A stretch of DNA of 64,000 nt from positions 124,001 to 188,000 of the forward strand of contig NZ_BBRM01000004.1 in the NCBI RefSeq assembly GCF_002090155.1, in the 5' to 3' direction. Shown piece by piece: positions 34,743 to 43,636 of the stretch (positions within the stretch are counted from its first letter, which is position 1; each line of letters opens with the position of its first letter). Both the position numbers and the translations under genes were made by a program. Below the pieces are notes generated by a model that saw nothing but the letters and a program-made list of their open reading frames with translations, was not told the DNA's origin and did not search any database. This DNA is from Demequina sp. NBRC 110056 (GTDB lineage Bacteria; Actinomycetota; Actinomycetes; Actinomycetales; Demequinaceae).

Positions 34743-35879
34743 GTGACCGTCAACTACGCAGGACTCGCCCTGGTGCTCAACTGCGGCTCGAGCTCCGTGA
34801 AGTACCAGGTGGTGGACACCACTCAGGACGAGCCGCTCGCGTCGGGCCTCGTCGAGCGCGTCACGCACCACTCGGAGGCGATCAAGGAGATCATCGCGTC
34901 GCTGTCCGAGCCCGGCTCAGGCGTGGACCTGTCGACGCTGACCGTCGTCGGCCACCGCGTCGTGCAGGGCGGCGCCGAGTTCTCGGCCCCCACCATCATC
35001 GACGACGAGGTCGAGCGCCAGATCGCGCTGCTGTCGACCCTCGCCCCTCTGCACAACCCGCCCAACCTCGCAGGCATCACGGCCGCCCGGTCGGCCTTCC
35101 CGAACCTGCCGCACGTCGCGGTGTTCGACACCGCATTCCACTCGACCCTGCCCGAGGCCGCCTACACCTACGCGATCGATCGCCGCGTCGCGCAGGAGCA
35201 CGGCGTGCGCCGGTACGGCTTCCACGGCACCTCCCACAGCTACGTCGCGCGCGAGACCGCCCGTCTGATGGACCGCGACCCGAGCGAGCTCGCCATGGTC
35301 GTCCTGCACCTCGGCAACGGCGCCTCCGCGACGGCCGTCCATGGCGGCGTGTCGGTCGACACGTCCATGGGCCTCACGCCCCTCGAGGGGCTCGTCATGG
35401 GCACCCGGTCGGGCGACATCGACCCCGCGGTCACCCTCCACCTCGCGCGCACCGCGGGGATGACGATCGACGAGGTCGACGCCCTCCTCAACCGGCAGTC
35501 CGGCATGCTCGGGCTGACCGGCTACTCGGACATGCGCGACGTCTGGAAGGCCGCCGGCGAGGGCTCGCGCGAGGCCGAGCTCGGGCTCGAGGTGTACTGC
35601 CGGCGGATCCGCGGATACGTCGGCCAGTACTTCGCGCAGATGGGTGCGCTCGACGCGATCACGTTCACGGCTGGCGTCGGGGAGAACGACGACGGCGTGC
35701 GCCTGGGTGCCCTCCAGGGGCTCGAGGCGCTCGGCATCGTCATGGACCCCGAGCGCAACGCCGGGCGGAAGAAGGAGCCGACGCTCGTCAGCGCCCCCGA
35801 CTCGCGCGTCCAGGTCTGGGTCGTGCCCACCAACGAGGAGCGCGAGATCGCCCTGCAGTCGGTCGCAGCCGTGTCCTGA
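34743..35879 (+). CDS. ackA: acetate kinase
   Basis: Acetyl phosphate + ADP to acetate + ATP. The 378-residue protein is slightly shorter than the usual ~400. Signatures are LVLNCGSSSVKYQ near the N-terminus, the substrate loop LAPLHNPPNL, RYGFHGTSHSYV, and the C-terminal ITFTAGVGEN. The GTG at 34743 starts 3 bases after the pta stop, so the two form one operon. With Xfp, the pair can make ATP from sugar phosphates (bifid-type shunt) as well as from acetyl-CoA. Confidence 0.96.
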   Translation: MTVNYAGLALVLNCGSSSVKYQVVDTTQDEPLASGLVERVTHHSEAIKEIIASLSEPGSGVDLSTLTVVGHRVVQGGAEFSAPTIIDDEVERQIALLSTLAPLHNPPNLAGITAARSAFPNLPHVAVFDTAFHSTLPEAAYTYAIDRRVAQEHGVRRYGFHGTSHSYVARETARLMDRDPSELAMVVLHLGNGASATAVHGGVSVDTSMGLTPLEGLVMGTRSGDIDPAVTLHLARTAGMTIDEVDALLNRQSGMLGLTGYSDMRDVWKAAGEGSREAELGLEVYCRRIRGYVGQYFAQMGALDAITFTAGVGENDDGVRLGALQGLEALGIVMDPERNAGRKKEPTLVSAPDSRVQVWVVPTNEEREIALQSVAAVS

Positions 35880-35942
35880 CGCGGCGCCGGCGGGCTCCCG
35901 GAGAGGCGGGCTCGATGCCGGTTTCCGCCGCCATGCGCAGTG

Positions 35943-35958
35943 TGTGGCAAATGTCACA
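35943..35958. promoter_or_regulatory. CRP/GlxR-type cAMP-receptor site
   Basis: TGTGG-CAAATG-TCACA differs from the consensus TGTGA-N6-TCACA at one base, and the flanks extend the symmetry to GTGTG-N8-CACAC (35942-35959). It lies 89 bases before the start of the phosphoketolase-like gene and 64 bases after ackA. Confidence 0.6.
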
Positions 35959-36046
35959 CGTGTACGTTCCAGAGCCTGAGAAGGGCCCACGTATCGTGGC
36001 GTGAACGCCCTCAGACCAGGACGAAAAGGCAAGGCAGAACCCCTCA

Positions 36047-36850
36047 GTGATCGACGTGACCACCTGGACCGTGCACGCCACCCGCGAGCCCGCAGACACC
36101 TTTCTCACGGCGATGGATCGCCGCTGGAGGGACGGCCTCGCCTCCCCTTCCACCGCGTGCGCGTGGGGTCAGTGCCGACTGCACGCGCTCGTGCTGCTCC
36201 ACCTGGACCGCGCGGTCCACAAGCGCCGCCTGCGCACCCGCTACTTCGCCGCCGGTGCGTGCGACGCCGACTCGCACGGCTTCACCCCGATGTCCGACCT
36301 CATCCCCGGTGACATGTACGGGCCCGAGTGCCTCGAGGTGACCCACACCGGCGACGCCTCGCCGCTCGCCGCGGCGATCGCCGCCGCGAAGGACGACCGC
36401 CACCTCCTCGCCACGGCCGTCATCACCGAGGCGCAGTTCGTCGCCATCGACACGTTCGACGACCACTCCGGCGCCCTCCTGCGGCCCGGCTCCCACGGCG
36501 CCGTCGTCCCCTTCGTGTACGCCGCGTCCGAGGAGACCGAGGACGACGCCTGGGAGCGTGAGGACCTGCTGCGCGCGAACGGCTACTCGACCTACACGGT
36601 CGACGCCAGCGCGATGGGCGACGACCCGGTCGCGGTCCACCGCAACCTCGCGGCGCTGATGGAGGACGTCCTCGACGAGATCGCGCACCTCAAGGCGGAC
36701 GCCGAGGCGCACGTCGCGCCGCACGGCGCGCTGTGGCCCCTGATCGTCGTGCGCGCACCGGATACCTGGGACCCCACGCCCCGCGGCGCGGCCGACGCAC
36801 CCGGCGTCGACGCTGCGACGACCGAGCCGTCCGGCTCGTCGCACGGCTGA
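36047..36850 (+). CDS. truncated phosphoketolase-like protein, probably non-catalytic
   Basis: A 267-residue protein, no named family. Residues 174-241 align without gaps to residues 233-300 of the phosphoketolase encoded at 43637 (24 of 68 identical by eye, including [22 protein letters not shown] and WPLIVVRx[10 protein letters not shown]). Upstream, DDRHLLATA and RPGSHGAVVPF match the phosphoketolase DNPDLLVAT and [11 protein letters not shown]. The thiamine-diphosphate motifs are absent: no GPGHGGPG, and GDGEAETG is replaced by ITEAQFVA. The whole second half of phosphoketolase is missing. The GTG start has a weak, distant AAGG. Its position after pta-ackA and behind a CRP-like site suggests a regulatory or binding role (inference). 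Confidence 0.7.
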   Translation: MIDVTTWTVHATREPADTFLTAMDRRWRDGLASPSTACAWGQCRLHALVLLHLDRAVHKRRLRTRYFAAGACDADSHGFTPMSDLIPGDMYGPECLEVTHTGDASPLAAAIAAAKDDRHLLATAVITEAQFVAIDTFDDHSGALLRPGSHGAVVPFVYAASEETEDDAWEREDLLRANGYSTYTVDASAMGDDPVAVHRNLAALMEDVLDEIAHLKADAEAHVAPHGALWPLIVVRAPDTWDPTPRGAADAPGVDAATTEPSGSSHG

Positions 36851-36895
36851 CCCCACGGCACCCCGGACACCGGACCGTCTGCCTCGGGCCCGACG

Positions 36896-37585
36896 TCAGT
36901 CGCGCGTGCGCAACGACCGCAACCAGCCGCGCATCAGCAGCACGCCGGCGACCGCGGCGTCGTCGCCGACCTGTGCGGTGCGGGCGCGTAGCTCGGCGAT
37001 GTCCACCCCGCGCGCGGCGAGCTCGACGCTGTGGCCGATGAGCCACTGCTCGATGCGTTCACCGTCGGCCTCCGCGTGGAACTGCAGCGCCAGCGCGGAA
37101 CCGAGTGCGAACGCCTGGCACGGCGTCGCCGCGGTGGAGGCCAGGACCGTCGCGCCCGGCGGCGGCGTGATCGCGTCGCCGTGCCAGTGCAGCACTGGGG
37201 CGCCGTCGAGGTGGCTCAACGGAGTCGCGCTCGCGGCCGCGTCGAGATCCACCGGCCACCACCCGATCTCGGGAGCGCCGGGAGCCACCGAGCCGCCCAT
37301 CGCCTCGGCGATGAGCTGCGCGCCCAGGCACACGCCGAGCGTCGGCCGGCCGGCAGCCTGACGCTCGCGTAGCAGCGCCATCTCCTCAGCGAGGACGGGG
37401 TGCGACGCCGCGTCGCCCACGCCGATCGGTCCGCCGAGCACGATCACCAGCTCGGCGGCGAGGACCGGCGAGAGGTCCTCGACCCCGGCGTCGAGGTACG
37501 CGACCTCGTAGCCGTGCGCACGGATCTCGGCCTCCCACACGCCGAGGTCCTCGAAGGCCACGTGACGGACGGCGACGCATCTCAT
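36896..37585 (-). CDS. class I glutamine amidotransferase-like protein
   Basis: A 229-residue GATase1 domain protein. The nucleophile C86 sits in the elbow TLGVCLGAQL, and H170 and E172 in LQFHAEAD complete the triad, so it should be catalytically active. The oxyanion-loop motif VLGGPIGVGD is at 49-58. Stand-alone members of this family include gamma-glutamyl hydrolases and GMP synthase-like amidotransferases; the acceptor cannot be told from sequence. The ATG lies 7 bases after a TAGGCT box and has no ribosome site, so the transcript is probably leaderless. Confidence 0.85.
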   Translation of the reverse strand: MRCVAVRHVAFEDLGVWEAEIRAHGYEVAYLDAGVEDLSPVLAAELVIVLGGPIGVGDAASHPVLAEEMALLRERQAAGRPTLGVCLGAQLIAEAMGGSVAPGAPEIGWWPVDLDAAASATPLSHLDGAPVLHWHGDAITPPPGATVLASTAATPCQAFALGSALALQFHAEADGERIEQWLIGHSVELAARGVDIAELRARTAQVGDDAAVAGVLLMRGWLRSLRTRD

Positions 37586-37592
37586 GGCCGCG

Positions 37593-37622
37593 AGCCTAGC
37601 CGCGGGTGCGCGCGACTACCCT
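37593..37622. promoter_or_regulatory. back-to-back leaderless promoters
   Basis: In the 43-base gap between start codons there is a minus-strand TAGGCT (37593-37598), 7 bases before the amidotransferase ATG. A plus-strand TACCCT (37617-37622) lies 6 bases before the ABC-F GTG. Both genes lack Shine-Dalgarno sequences. Confidence 0.45.
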
Positions 37623-37628
37623 TGATGG

Positions 37629-39614
37629 GTGGCTCACCTCCTCGGCGCTCAGTCGCTGCACCTCGACTTCGGCACCGGCACCGTCCTCGATGAGGTGACG
37701 ATCGGCCTCGAGGACGGCGACCGCATCGGCATCGTCGGCTCCAACGGCGCCGGCAAGTCGAGCCTGCTGAAGATCCTCGCCGGCCGCCTCGCCCCGCACG
37801 GGGGCCAGGTGACCGTCTCCCGCGGCACGCGCATCGGCGTCCTCGACCAGTCCGACCACGTCGATGGCTCCCTCACCGTGCGCGAGGCGATCGTCGGCGC
37901 CGCCGACGACCACGAGTGGGCCTCCGACCCGCGCATCCGCGAGGTGATGTCCGGCCTGGTGCCCGACCTCGACGCGGACGCCGTGGTCTCGAGCCTGTCG
38001 GGCGGCCAGCAGCGCCGCGTCGCGCTCGCCCACGTGCTAGTCGACGACCACGACGTGGTGTTCCTGGACGAGCCCACCAACCACCTCGACGTCGAGGGGG
38101 TCGCGTGGCTCGCCGACCACCTCAGGCGCCGCTGGGCGCGCGGCAGAGGCGCCCTCGCGGTGGTGACCCACGACCGCTGGTTCCTCGACGCCGTGACCGA
38201 GCGCACCTGGGAGGTCGTCGGCGGCGGCGTCGAGCAGTACGAAGGCGGGTACGCGGCCTACGTGCTCCAGCGCGTGGAGCGTGATCGGATCGCAGCGGCC
38301 ACCGAGGCCAAGCGCCAGAACCTCCTGCGCAAGGAGCTCGCGTGGCTCCAGCGCGGCGCCCCCGCCCGGACGTCGAAGCCCAAGTTCCGCATCGATGCCG
38401 CCAACGCGCTGATCGCCGACGTGCCGCCGGTGCGTGACCAGGTGCAGCTCGCCCGCATGGCGACCGCCCGCCTGGGCAAGGACGTGGTCGAGCTCATCCG
38501 CTGCTCGGTGCAGTATCCCGGCACCGACCGGCCGGTGCTCGACGGCGTGGACTGGAACATCGGCCCGGGCGACCGGTTCGGGATCCTGGGAGAGAACGGC
38601 GCGGGCAAGTCCACGCTCCTGCGACTCATCACGGGCGACCTCGAGCCCACGAGCGGCCGGGTCAAGACCGGCATGACGGTGCGCGTCGCGACGCTCTCGC
38701 AGCAGCTCGCCGAGCTCGAGGAGCACGCGAACGAGCGGGTGTCCGGCGTCGTGAAGCGCTTCCGGTCGATCGAGCTGTCCGACGGCCAGGAGATGACTCC
38801 CACGCAGCTCCTCGAGCGGCTGGGCTTCACGAGCGCGCAGCTCAAGACCCAGGTGGGCCGCCTGTCCGGCGGTCAGCGTCGGCGCCTGCAGCTCCTGCTC
38901 GTGCTCCTCAGCGAGCCCAACGTGCTGGTGCTCGACGAGCCGACGAACGACCTCGACACCGACATCCTCGCCGCCATGGAGGACCTGCTGGACTCGTGGC
39001 CGGGAACCCTGGTGGTGGTCAGCCACGATCGCTACCTCATGGAGCGCGTGACCGACCAGCAGTTCGCCGTCGTCGATGGTGGCGTGCGCCACCTGCCCGG
39101 CGGCGTCGACGAGTACGTGCGGATGTCGCGCGACCGCCGCGCCGGCACGGGCGGCCTGGGGACGTTCGGGACGGGCTCGGCGGCCGCATCGGCCGGCACC
39201 ACTCCCACCCGCGCGACGACCCCCTCCGACAGTTCCGAACATGCTGGTCCCGACACGCCGCGCGCTGAGGGCCGAGCACCCGGCGCGCCCGGCGTGTCGA
39301 GCCATGGGTCGTTCGAGACTGTCGGGGCTGGAGAGGCGAGCGGACAGGGCGCCGATGCGCGCGCTGGCTCCGCGCCCACGTCGCCGGGGCTCTCGGGAGC
39401 CGAGCGGCGTGCGCTCGAGAAGGAGCTCGCCTCCGTCGAGCGGCGGATGGCGCGTCTCGAGCGCGAGGACGAGCAGATCCACGCCAAGATGGCGACGCAC
39501 GACCACGCCGACTACGCAGGGCTCGCGACGCTGAACGATCGGCTCCGCACGAACGCGGCTGAGACCGCCGAGCTCGAGGAGCGCTGGCTGGAGCTCGGCG
39601 AGCAGCTCGGCTGA
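37629..39614 (+). CDS. ABC-F family ATPase
   Basis: Soluble tandem ABC ATPase that acts on the ribosome (translation factor or antibiotic protection). The 661-residue protein has domain 1 with Walker A GSNGAGKS (37-44), signature LSGGQQRR and FLDEPTNHLD. An inter-domain arm includes RKELAWLQRGAPARTSKPKFR, the typical P-site tRNA-interacting region. Domain 2 has GENGAGKS, LSGGQRRR and VLDEPTNDLD. A 90-residue low-complexity Ser/Thr/Gly/Ala linker then leads to a C-terminal coiled coil (about 600-661), as in Uup-type proteins. The GTG appears leaderless. Uup-like is the best match; no resistance claim is made. Confidence 0.93.
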   Translation: MAHLLGAQSLHLDFGTGTVLDEVTIGLEDGDRIGIVGSNGAGKSSLLKILAGRLAPHGGQVTVSRGTRIGVLDQSDHVDGSLTVREAIVGAADDHEWASDPRIREVMSGLVPDLDADAVVSSLSGGQQRRVALAHVLVDDHDVVFLDEPTNHLDVEGVAWLADHLRRRWARGRGALAVVTHDRWFLDAVTERTWEVVGGGVEQYEGGYAAYVLQRVERDRIAAATEAKRQNLLRKELAWLQRGAPARTSKPKFRIDAANALIADVPPVRDQVQLARMATARLGKDVVELIRCSVQYPGTDRPVLDGVDWNIGPGDRFGILGENGAGKSTLLRLITGDLEPTSGRVKTGMTVRVATLSQQLAELEEHANERVSGVVKRFRSIELSDGQEMTPTQLLERLGFTSAQLKTQVGRLSGGQRRRLQLLLVLLSEPNVLVLDEPTNDLDTDILAAMEDLLDSWPGTLVVVSHDRYLMERVTDQQFAVVDGGVRHLPGGVDEYVRMSRDRRAGTGGLGTFGTGSAAASAGTTPTRATTPSDSSEHAGPDTPRAEGRAPGAPGVSSHGSFETVGAGEASGQGADARAGSAPTSPGLSGAERRALEKELASVERRMARLEREDEQIHAKMATHDHADYAGLATLNDRLRTNAAETAELEERWLELGEQLG

Positions 39615-39620
39615 CCTGTC

Positions 39621-40802
39621 CTAGCCGCGGCGGAGCGCGTCCCCCAGCTTCATGCGCCCGCCGGTGTTGAGCACCGCGCCCGCGTAGACGCGCCCGGCGA
39701 TCCAGGTGAGGAGCGGCACCGTCACCAGGCAGATGACGATCGCGAGCACCGTCTCGGCGGTCGAGATCGTGCCGAAGGCCGAGCGCATGGGCACCATGAA
39801 CGGCGCGAAGAACGGGATCTGCGTGAGCACCTGGGTGATGGTGCCGTCGGGGTTGTTGGGCACCAGGTAGATCGCGAGGTACAGCGGCACCATCATGAGC
39901 AGCATCATCGGCGTCGTGACCGCGCCGATGTCCTCCTGCCGAGACACGAGCGCGGCGAGCCCGCCGAAGAACACGATGTAGACCGCGAAGCCGAGGACGA
40001 ACCACACGGCGAAGGTGGACAGCAGCGTCCCCATCTCGATGTCGAGCGTCGCGTACAGGTCGAGGTACCACGCCGCGAAGACGATGGGCAGCACCGTGGA
40101 GGCCGCCTGCACCAGCGCGTAGAGGCCCACACCCAGGACCTTGCCGCCCAGCAGGGTCGCCGGCCGCACCGTCGCGAGCAGGATCTCCACCACTCGCGAG
40201 GACTTCTCCTCGACCACGCCCATCATGATCACCGAGGCGCTCTGGATGAGGATGATGAACAGCACGACGATGACGACGAGCCCTGCGAAGAACGTGCCGC
40301 CGTCGAACTCGCCGTCGTCGCCCACCATCGTCACGGTCGGCGTGGCTTGCGACAGCGCCGCGCTCACCGCGTCCGGGTCGCCGCCGAGCGCGGACACCTC
40401 GGCATCGAGCGCCACGGCCTGGGCGGCGCCCTGCACCAGGCCCACGAGGGTGCCGTCGTTGCCGGAGAGCGTGATCTCCGGCGTGGCGGGCTCGCCGGAG
40501 ATGATCGCGTGGACCCCTTCGGGCATCTCACCATCGACGTCGAGCGCGGGCACGGCGTCCGCCTCGACGAAGGCGTAGTCAGCCTCCTGCGCCTCGGCCG
40601 CTCCCTCGAGGTACGGGATGAGCTCGGCCGTCGCGGCGTCGACCTCGACGAGCGCAGCCTCGTCGTCACCGGTGAGGAACGGCTTGAGGACGAGCGCCGC
40701 GGCGACGATCAGCACGATCATGATCGCGCTGGAGATGATGTTCGCCTTGGACAGCGTGCGGGTGCGGAACTCCCGCTTCGCGATCAGCCACACCATGGTC
40801 AT
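39621..40802 (-). CDS. ABC-2 type transporter permease (NatB-like)
   Basis: A 393-residue membrane subunit. One N-terminal helix (about 22-40) is followed by an exported domain (about 45-165) with acidic Ala/Glu-rich segments, then five or six helices (170-385) including the conserved VEEKSSRVVEILLATVRP motif of ABC-2 permeases. The ATG at 40802 overlaps the ATPase stop (ATGA); a second in-frame ATG two codons in is possible. It forms an export complex with the ATPase. NatB permeases export Na+, but relatives export peptides or lipids, so the substrate is open. It ends 6 bases from the convergent ABC-F gene. Confidence 0.9.
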   Translation of the reverse strand: MTMVWLIAKREFRTRTLSKANIISSAIMIVLIVAAALVLKPFLTGDDEAALVEVDAATAELIPYLEGAAEAQEADYAFVEADAVPALDVDGEMPEGVHAIISGEPATPEITLSGNDGTLVGLVQGAAQAVALDAEVSALGGDPDAVSAALSQATPTVTMVGDDGEFDGGTFFAGLVVIVVLFIILIQSASVIMMGVVEEKSSRVVEILLATVRPATLLGGKVLGVGLYALVQAASTVLPIVFAAWYLDLYATLDIEMGTLLSTFAVWFVLGFAVYIVFFGGLAALVSRQEDIGAVTTPMMLLMMVPLYLAIYLVPNNPDGTITQVLTQIPFFAPFMVPMRSAFGTISTAETVLAIVICLVTVPLLTWIAGRVYAGAVLNTGGRMKLGDALRRG

Positions 40803-41698
40803 GCCTCCTCGTTCGGCTCGGACACGACGTCGCGGAAGAGGTCCGTGAGCGAGGGCAGCACCGGAGCGAACTCCGTGACGGGCCCGGCGGCGACCGCGGC
40901 GGCCAGCACGGCCTGCACGTCCGCCGCCGACGGTGCGTCGACGCGCCACCGCCCGGGTCCGTCGGGCGTGAGGGTGACGCCGGGCGGCGACTCCGGAGCG
41001 CCGCCCTCGGCCGCCAGCGTCCAGGCGACCTGGTCCGTCGCGCGCAGCTCGTCGATGGTGCCCGAGGCGACGAGGCGGCCGGACTTGACGATGCCCACCC
41101 GGTCGCACAGGCGCTCCACGAGCTCGAGCTGGTGGGAGGAGAAGATGACAGGGACACCCTTGTCGGCTTGGCCGCGCAGCACGTCGCTCATGACGCCTAC
41201 CGCGACGGGGTCCAGGCCGGAGAAGGGCTCGTCGAGCACCAGGATCGCGGGGTCGTGCACGAGCGCCGACGCGAGCTGCACGCGCTGCTGGTTGCCCAGC
41301 GACAGCTTCTCGACCTCGTCGCCGCGGCGCTCGGACACCCCGAGCACGTCGGTCCAATGCTCCATGGCCGCGACCGCATCGGCCCGGCTCAGCCCGTGGA
41401 GACGCGCGAGGTAGATCAGCTGCTCGCCCACCTTCATGCGCGGGTAGAGCCCGCGCTCCTCAGGCATGTAGCCGATGCGCTTGCGGACCGCGAGGTCGAC
41501 CGCTGAGCCGTTCCACCGGACGGCGCCGGCGTCGGGACGCAGCACTCCGAGGATGATCCGCATGGTCGTGGTCTTGCCGGCGCCGTTCGACCCGACGAAG
41601 CCGAACAGCTCCCCGCCGGCCACGTCGAAGGACACGTCCTGCAGCGCCTTCACGGCTCCGTAGGACTTGGTCAGGCCGTCGATCTCGAGCGTGGTCAC
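40799..41698 (-). CDS. ABC transporter ATPase (NatA-like)
   Basis: A 299-residue nucleotide-binding subunit for the adjacent permease. It has Walker A GSNGAGKT (36-43), the Q-loop region IGYMPEERGLYPRM, signature LSLGNQQR (132-139), Walker B ILVLDEP (152-158) and the H-loop FSSHQLELVERL. LSLGNQQR and MPEERGLY are typical of the NatA/YhaQ subfamily. A C-terminal extension of about 80 residues follows the core, as in this group. The GTG at 41698 follows AGGAGG. Confidence 0.93.
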   Translation of the reverse strand: MTTLEIDGLTKSYGAVKALQDVSFDVAGGELFGFVGSNGAGKTTTMRIILGVLRPDAGAVRWNGSAVDLAVRKRIGYMPEERGLYPRMKVGEQLIYLARLHGLSRADAVAAMEHWTDVLGVSERRGDEVEKLSLGNQQRVQLASALVHDPAILVLDEPFSGLDPVAVGVMSDVLRGQADKGVPVIFSSHQLELVERLCDRVGIVKSGRLVASGTIDELRATDQVAWTLAAEGGAPESPPGVTLTPDGPGRWRVDAPSAADVQAVLAAAVAAGPVTEFAPVLPSLTDLFRDVVSEPNEEA

Positions 41699-41791
41699 GC
41701 GGGTTCCTCCTGCGTCGCGGGGCGGACTCGCACCACCCTAAGCACTCGCGCCTGAGGGCGGCATCGTCCGAGAGGAGGACGGCGGCGCGCC

Positions 41792-42634
41792 TCAGCCCAG
41801 GAGCTGGCGGCCGGCGACGTCGAGGAAGGCGAGCTTCTCCGCGCTGGGCGAGCCGGGCACCGCCGTGAACACCAACAGGTTCTGCAGCTGCGACGGATCG
41901 TGCAGGTGCTGACAGTGGACGTCGATGACGCCGACCTCCGGATGCACCAGACGCTTCTCGTCGTGGTGGCGGCCCACCTCGTGACGCTCCCAGATCGCCG
42001 CGAACTCCTCGCTGGCGTCCAGCAGCGCCTCGACCACGGCGGTCACCCGGGGCTCGTCCGGGACCCGCGTCACGGACTCGCGCAGGTCGGAGGCGAAGGT
42101 TCGTGCGAGCGACTCCTGGTCCTCGGCGGGGTAGATGTCGCGCTGCCCCGGCACCGCGAAGAAGCGATAGGTCGCGTTGCGCTCGAGCCCCGTGCGCGCG
42201 ACCTGGTCGCCGAGCAGCGCGACCGCCGCCGGCGTCTGCACGAGCGTCTCGCCCAGCACGTTCATCACCTGCGCCGGCGTGTCCTGCAGCCGGTCGAGAA
42301 CCCGCATCAGGCCGGGTGAGATGTGGTCGAAGCGCACGACCCGCGACGGGGTGCCGTGACCGGCGAGCCGGAACAGGTGGTCGCGCTCGTCCAAGCTCAG
42401 ACGCAGCGCGCGCGAGATCGCCGCGAGCATCGGCTCGGACGGCTGCGGGCCGCGCCCCTGCTCGAGCCGCGAGTAGTAGTCCACCGACATCTGGGCGAGC
42501 GTCGCGACCTCCTCGCGGCGCAGGCCGGACGTGCGCCGGCGTGGACCGCGAGGCATGCCGACGTCCTCCGGCGCGAGCGCCTCGCGGCGGGTGCGCAGGA
42601 AGTGGGCGAGCTGCTCGCGGTCCATGCCGGTCAT
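41792..42634 (-). CDS. XRE-type regulator with MmyB ligand-binding domain
   Basis: A 280-residue DNA-binding regulator. The N-terminal helix-turn-helix (about 36-66: GLRREEVATLAQMSVDYYSRLEQG) is of the MmyB/XRE type. The C-terminal MmyB-like domain (about 105-275) has the motif DHISPGLMRVLDRL at its start and HCQHLHDPSQLQNLLVFTA near its end. These domains bind small hydrophobic ligands, possibly fatty acids. It starts 10 bases after the stop of an SDR gene. A regulator paired with an SDR is a common arrangement in which the regulator represses the enzyme gene. Confidence 0.9.
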   Translation of the reverse strand: MTGMDREQLAHFLRTRREALAPEDVGMPRGPRRRTSGLRREEVATLAQMSVDYYSRLEQGRGPQPSEPMLAAISRALRLSLDERDHLFRLAGHGTPSRVVRFDHISPGLMRVLDRLQDTPAQVMNVLGETLVQTPAAVALLGDQVARTGLERNATYRFFAVPGQRDIYPAEDQESLARTFASDLRESVTRVPDEPRVTAVVEALLDASEEFAAIWERHEVGRHHDEKRLVHPEVGVIDVHCQHLHDPSQLQNLLVFTAVPGSPSAEKLAFLDVAGRQLLG

Positions 42635-42644
42635 CGTCGCACGC

Positions 42645-43406
42645 CTACAGGAAGATTCCGCCGGAGGCCTCGATGCGCTGCGCGGTCACCCAGCCCGTGG
42701 GGCCGGTGAGCAGGGCGGCGATCAGCGGTCCGATGTCCTCGGGCTCACCCACACGACCCATCGCCGTCTGTGCGGACAGGTAGGCACGGGAGTCCTCGTT
42801 GTCACGGTTGCGGCCCCCTCCGAAGTCGGTCGCCACGGGCCCGGGCGCCACGGTGTTGACGCGGATGCCACGGGATCCCAGCTCCTTGGCCCAGGAGTAC
42901 GACAGGTGCTCGACGCCGGCCTTGAGCGCGCCGTACGCCGACTGGCCCGGCACGGCGAAGCGCGCGAGCCCGCTCGACAGGTTGACGATCGCGCCGCCAT
43001 CCGCGAGGACAGGGAGGAGCGCCTGCGTCAGCAGGTACGGCCCCCGGAAGTGCACCGCGTAGAGCTCGTCGAGAACCTCGGGCGCGGTGTCGCCGAGCGG
43101 CGTGACCGTGCCGTGGCCGGCGTTGTTCACCAGGTAGTCGACGCTCTCCCGGCCGAACGAGTCACGCAGCACGGCCGGCAGGTCGGTCGCGAAGGCATCG
43201 ATCGCCGCCGGGTCGCTGACGTCCAGCGGCAGCGCGACGACTGTCGCGCCGAGGTCGGCCGCCTCGGCCACGACCTCCGCGGCGAGGTCGTGGCCGGAGC
43301 GGTAGGTGATGATCGCATCGGCCCCGTGGCGGGCCAGGGCGAGCGCGGTCGAGCGTCCCAGGCCGCGGCTGCCGCCGGTGACGAGGGCGAGAGGTCCGGT
43401 GGTCAT
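42645..43406 (-). CDS. SDR-family oxidoreductase
   Basis: A 253-residue classical short-chain dehydrogenase/reductase. The cofactor motif is TGGSRGLG (10-17), with the NNAG motif near 94-97 and an active site of Ser (VNLSSG), Tyr and Lys (SAYGALKAG). An Arg follows the glycine motif and the second strand ends in TYRSG, which favours NADPH. The substrate is not predictable. It forms an operon with the downstream MmyB regulator. Confidence 0.92.
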   Translation of the reverse strand: MTTGPLALVTGGSRGLGRSTALALARHGADAIITYRSGHDLAAEVVAEAADLGATVVALPLDVSDPAAIDAFATDLPAVLRDSFGRESVDYLVNNAGHGTVTPLGDTAPEVLDELYAVHFRGPYLLTQALLPVLADGGAIVNLSSGLARFAVPGQSAYGALKAGVEHLSYSWAKELGSRGIRVNTVAPGPVATDFGGGRNRDNEDSRAYLSAQTAMGRVGEPEDIGPLIAALLTGPTGWVTAQRIEASGGIFL

Positions 43407-43636
43407 GATGCCTCCAGGGGTAGGGGTTCCGGTGGCTCCACCCTCACGGATCGAGCGATGCGGATGAAGGCCGCGCTCAACCAGGGATCCAGAAGGCCAG
43501 GATGGGGCGGCAGCCGTGGGCGCCCCGTCCGCGTCGGCGTGCCAGGTGAAGACCGGGTGACGCCGGGACCTTAGCCCGAGCGCATCGGCCCTGGCAGTGG
43601 AATGCTGGAAGCACCAGCGACAACACGGAGGTCACG

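Noticed and set aside
32517-34871. Minus-strand open frame of 784 codons opposite pta.
   Set aside because: It mirrors pta codon-for-codon, is rich in Arg/His/Asp/Gly/Val and has no recognisable motif. pta is certain on the other strand.
37629-39614. Antibiotic-resistance ABC-F (ribosomal protection).
   Set aside because: The C-terminal coiled coil and arm look Uup-like, and the sequence alone does not support a resistance subtype.
42645-43406. Calling the SDR a fatty-acid reductase (FabG).
   Set aside because: It has the catalytic SDR residues but no acyl-carrier neighbours, and the regulator pairing fits general SDRs; the substrate is left open.
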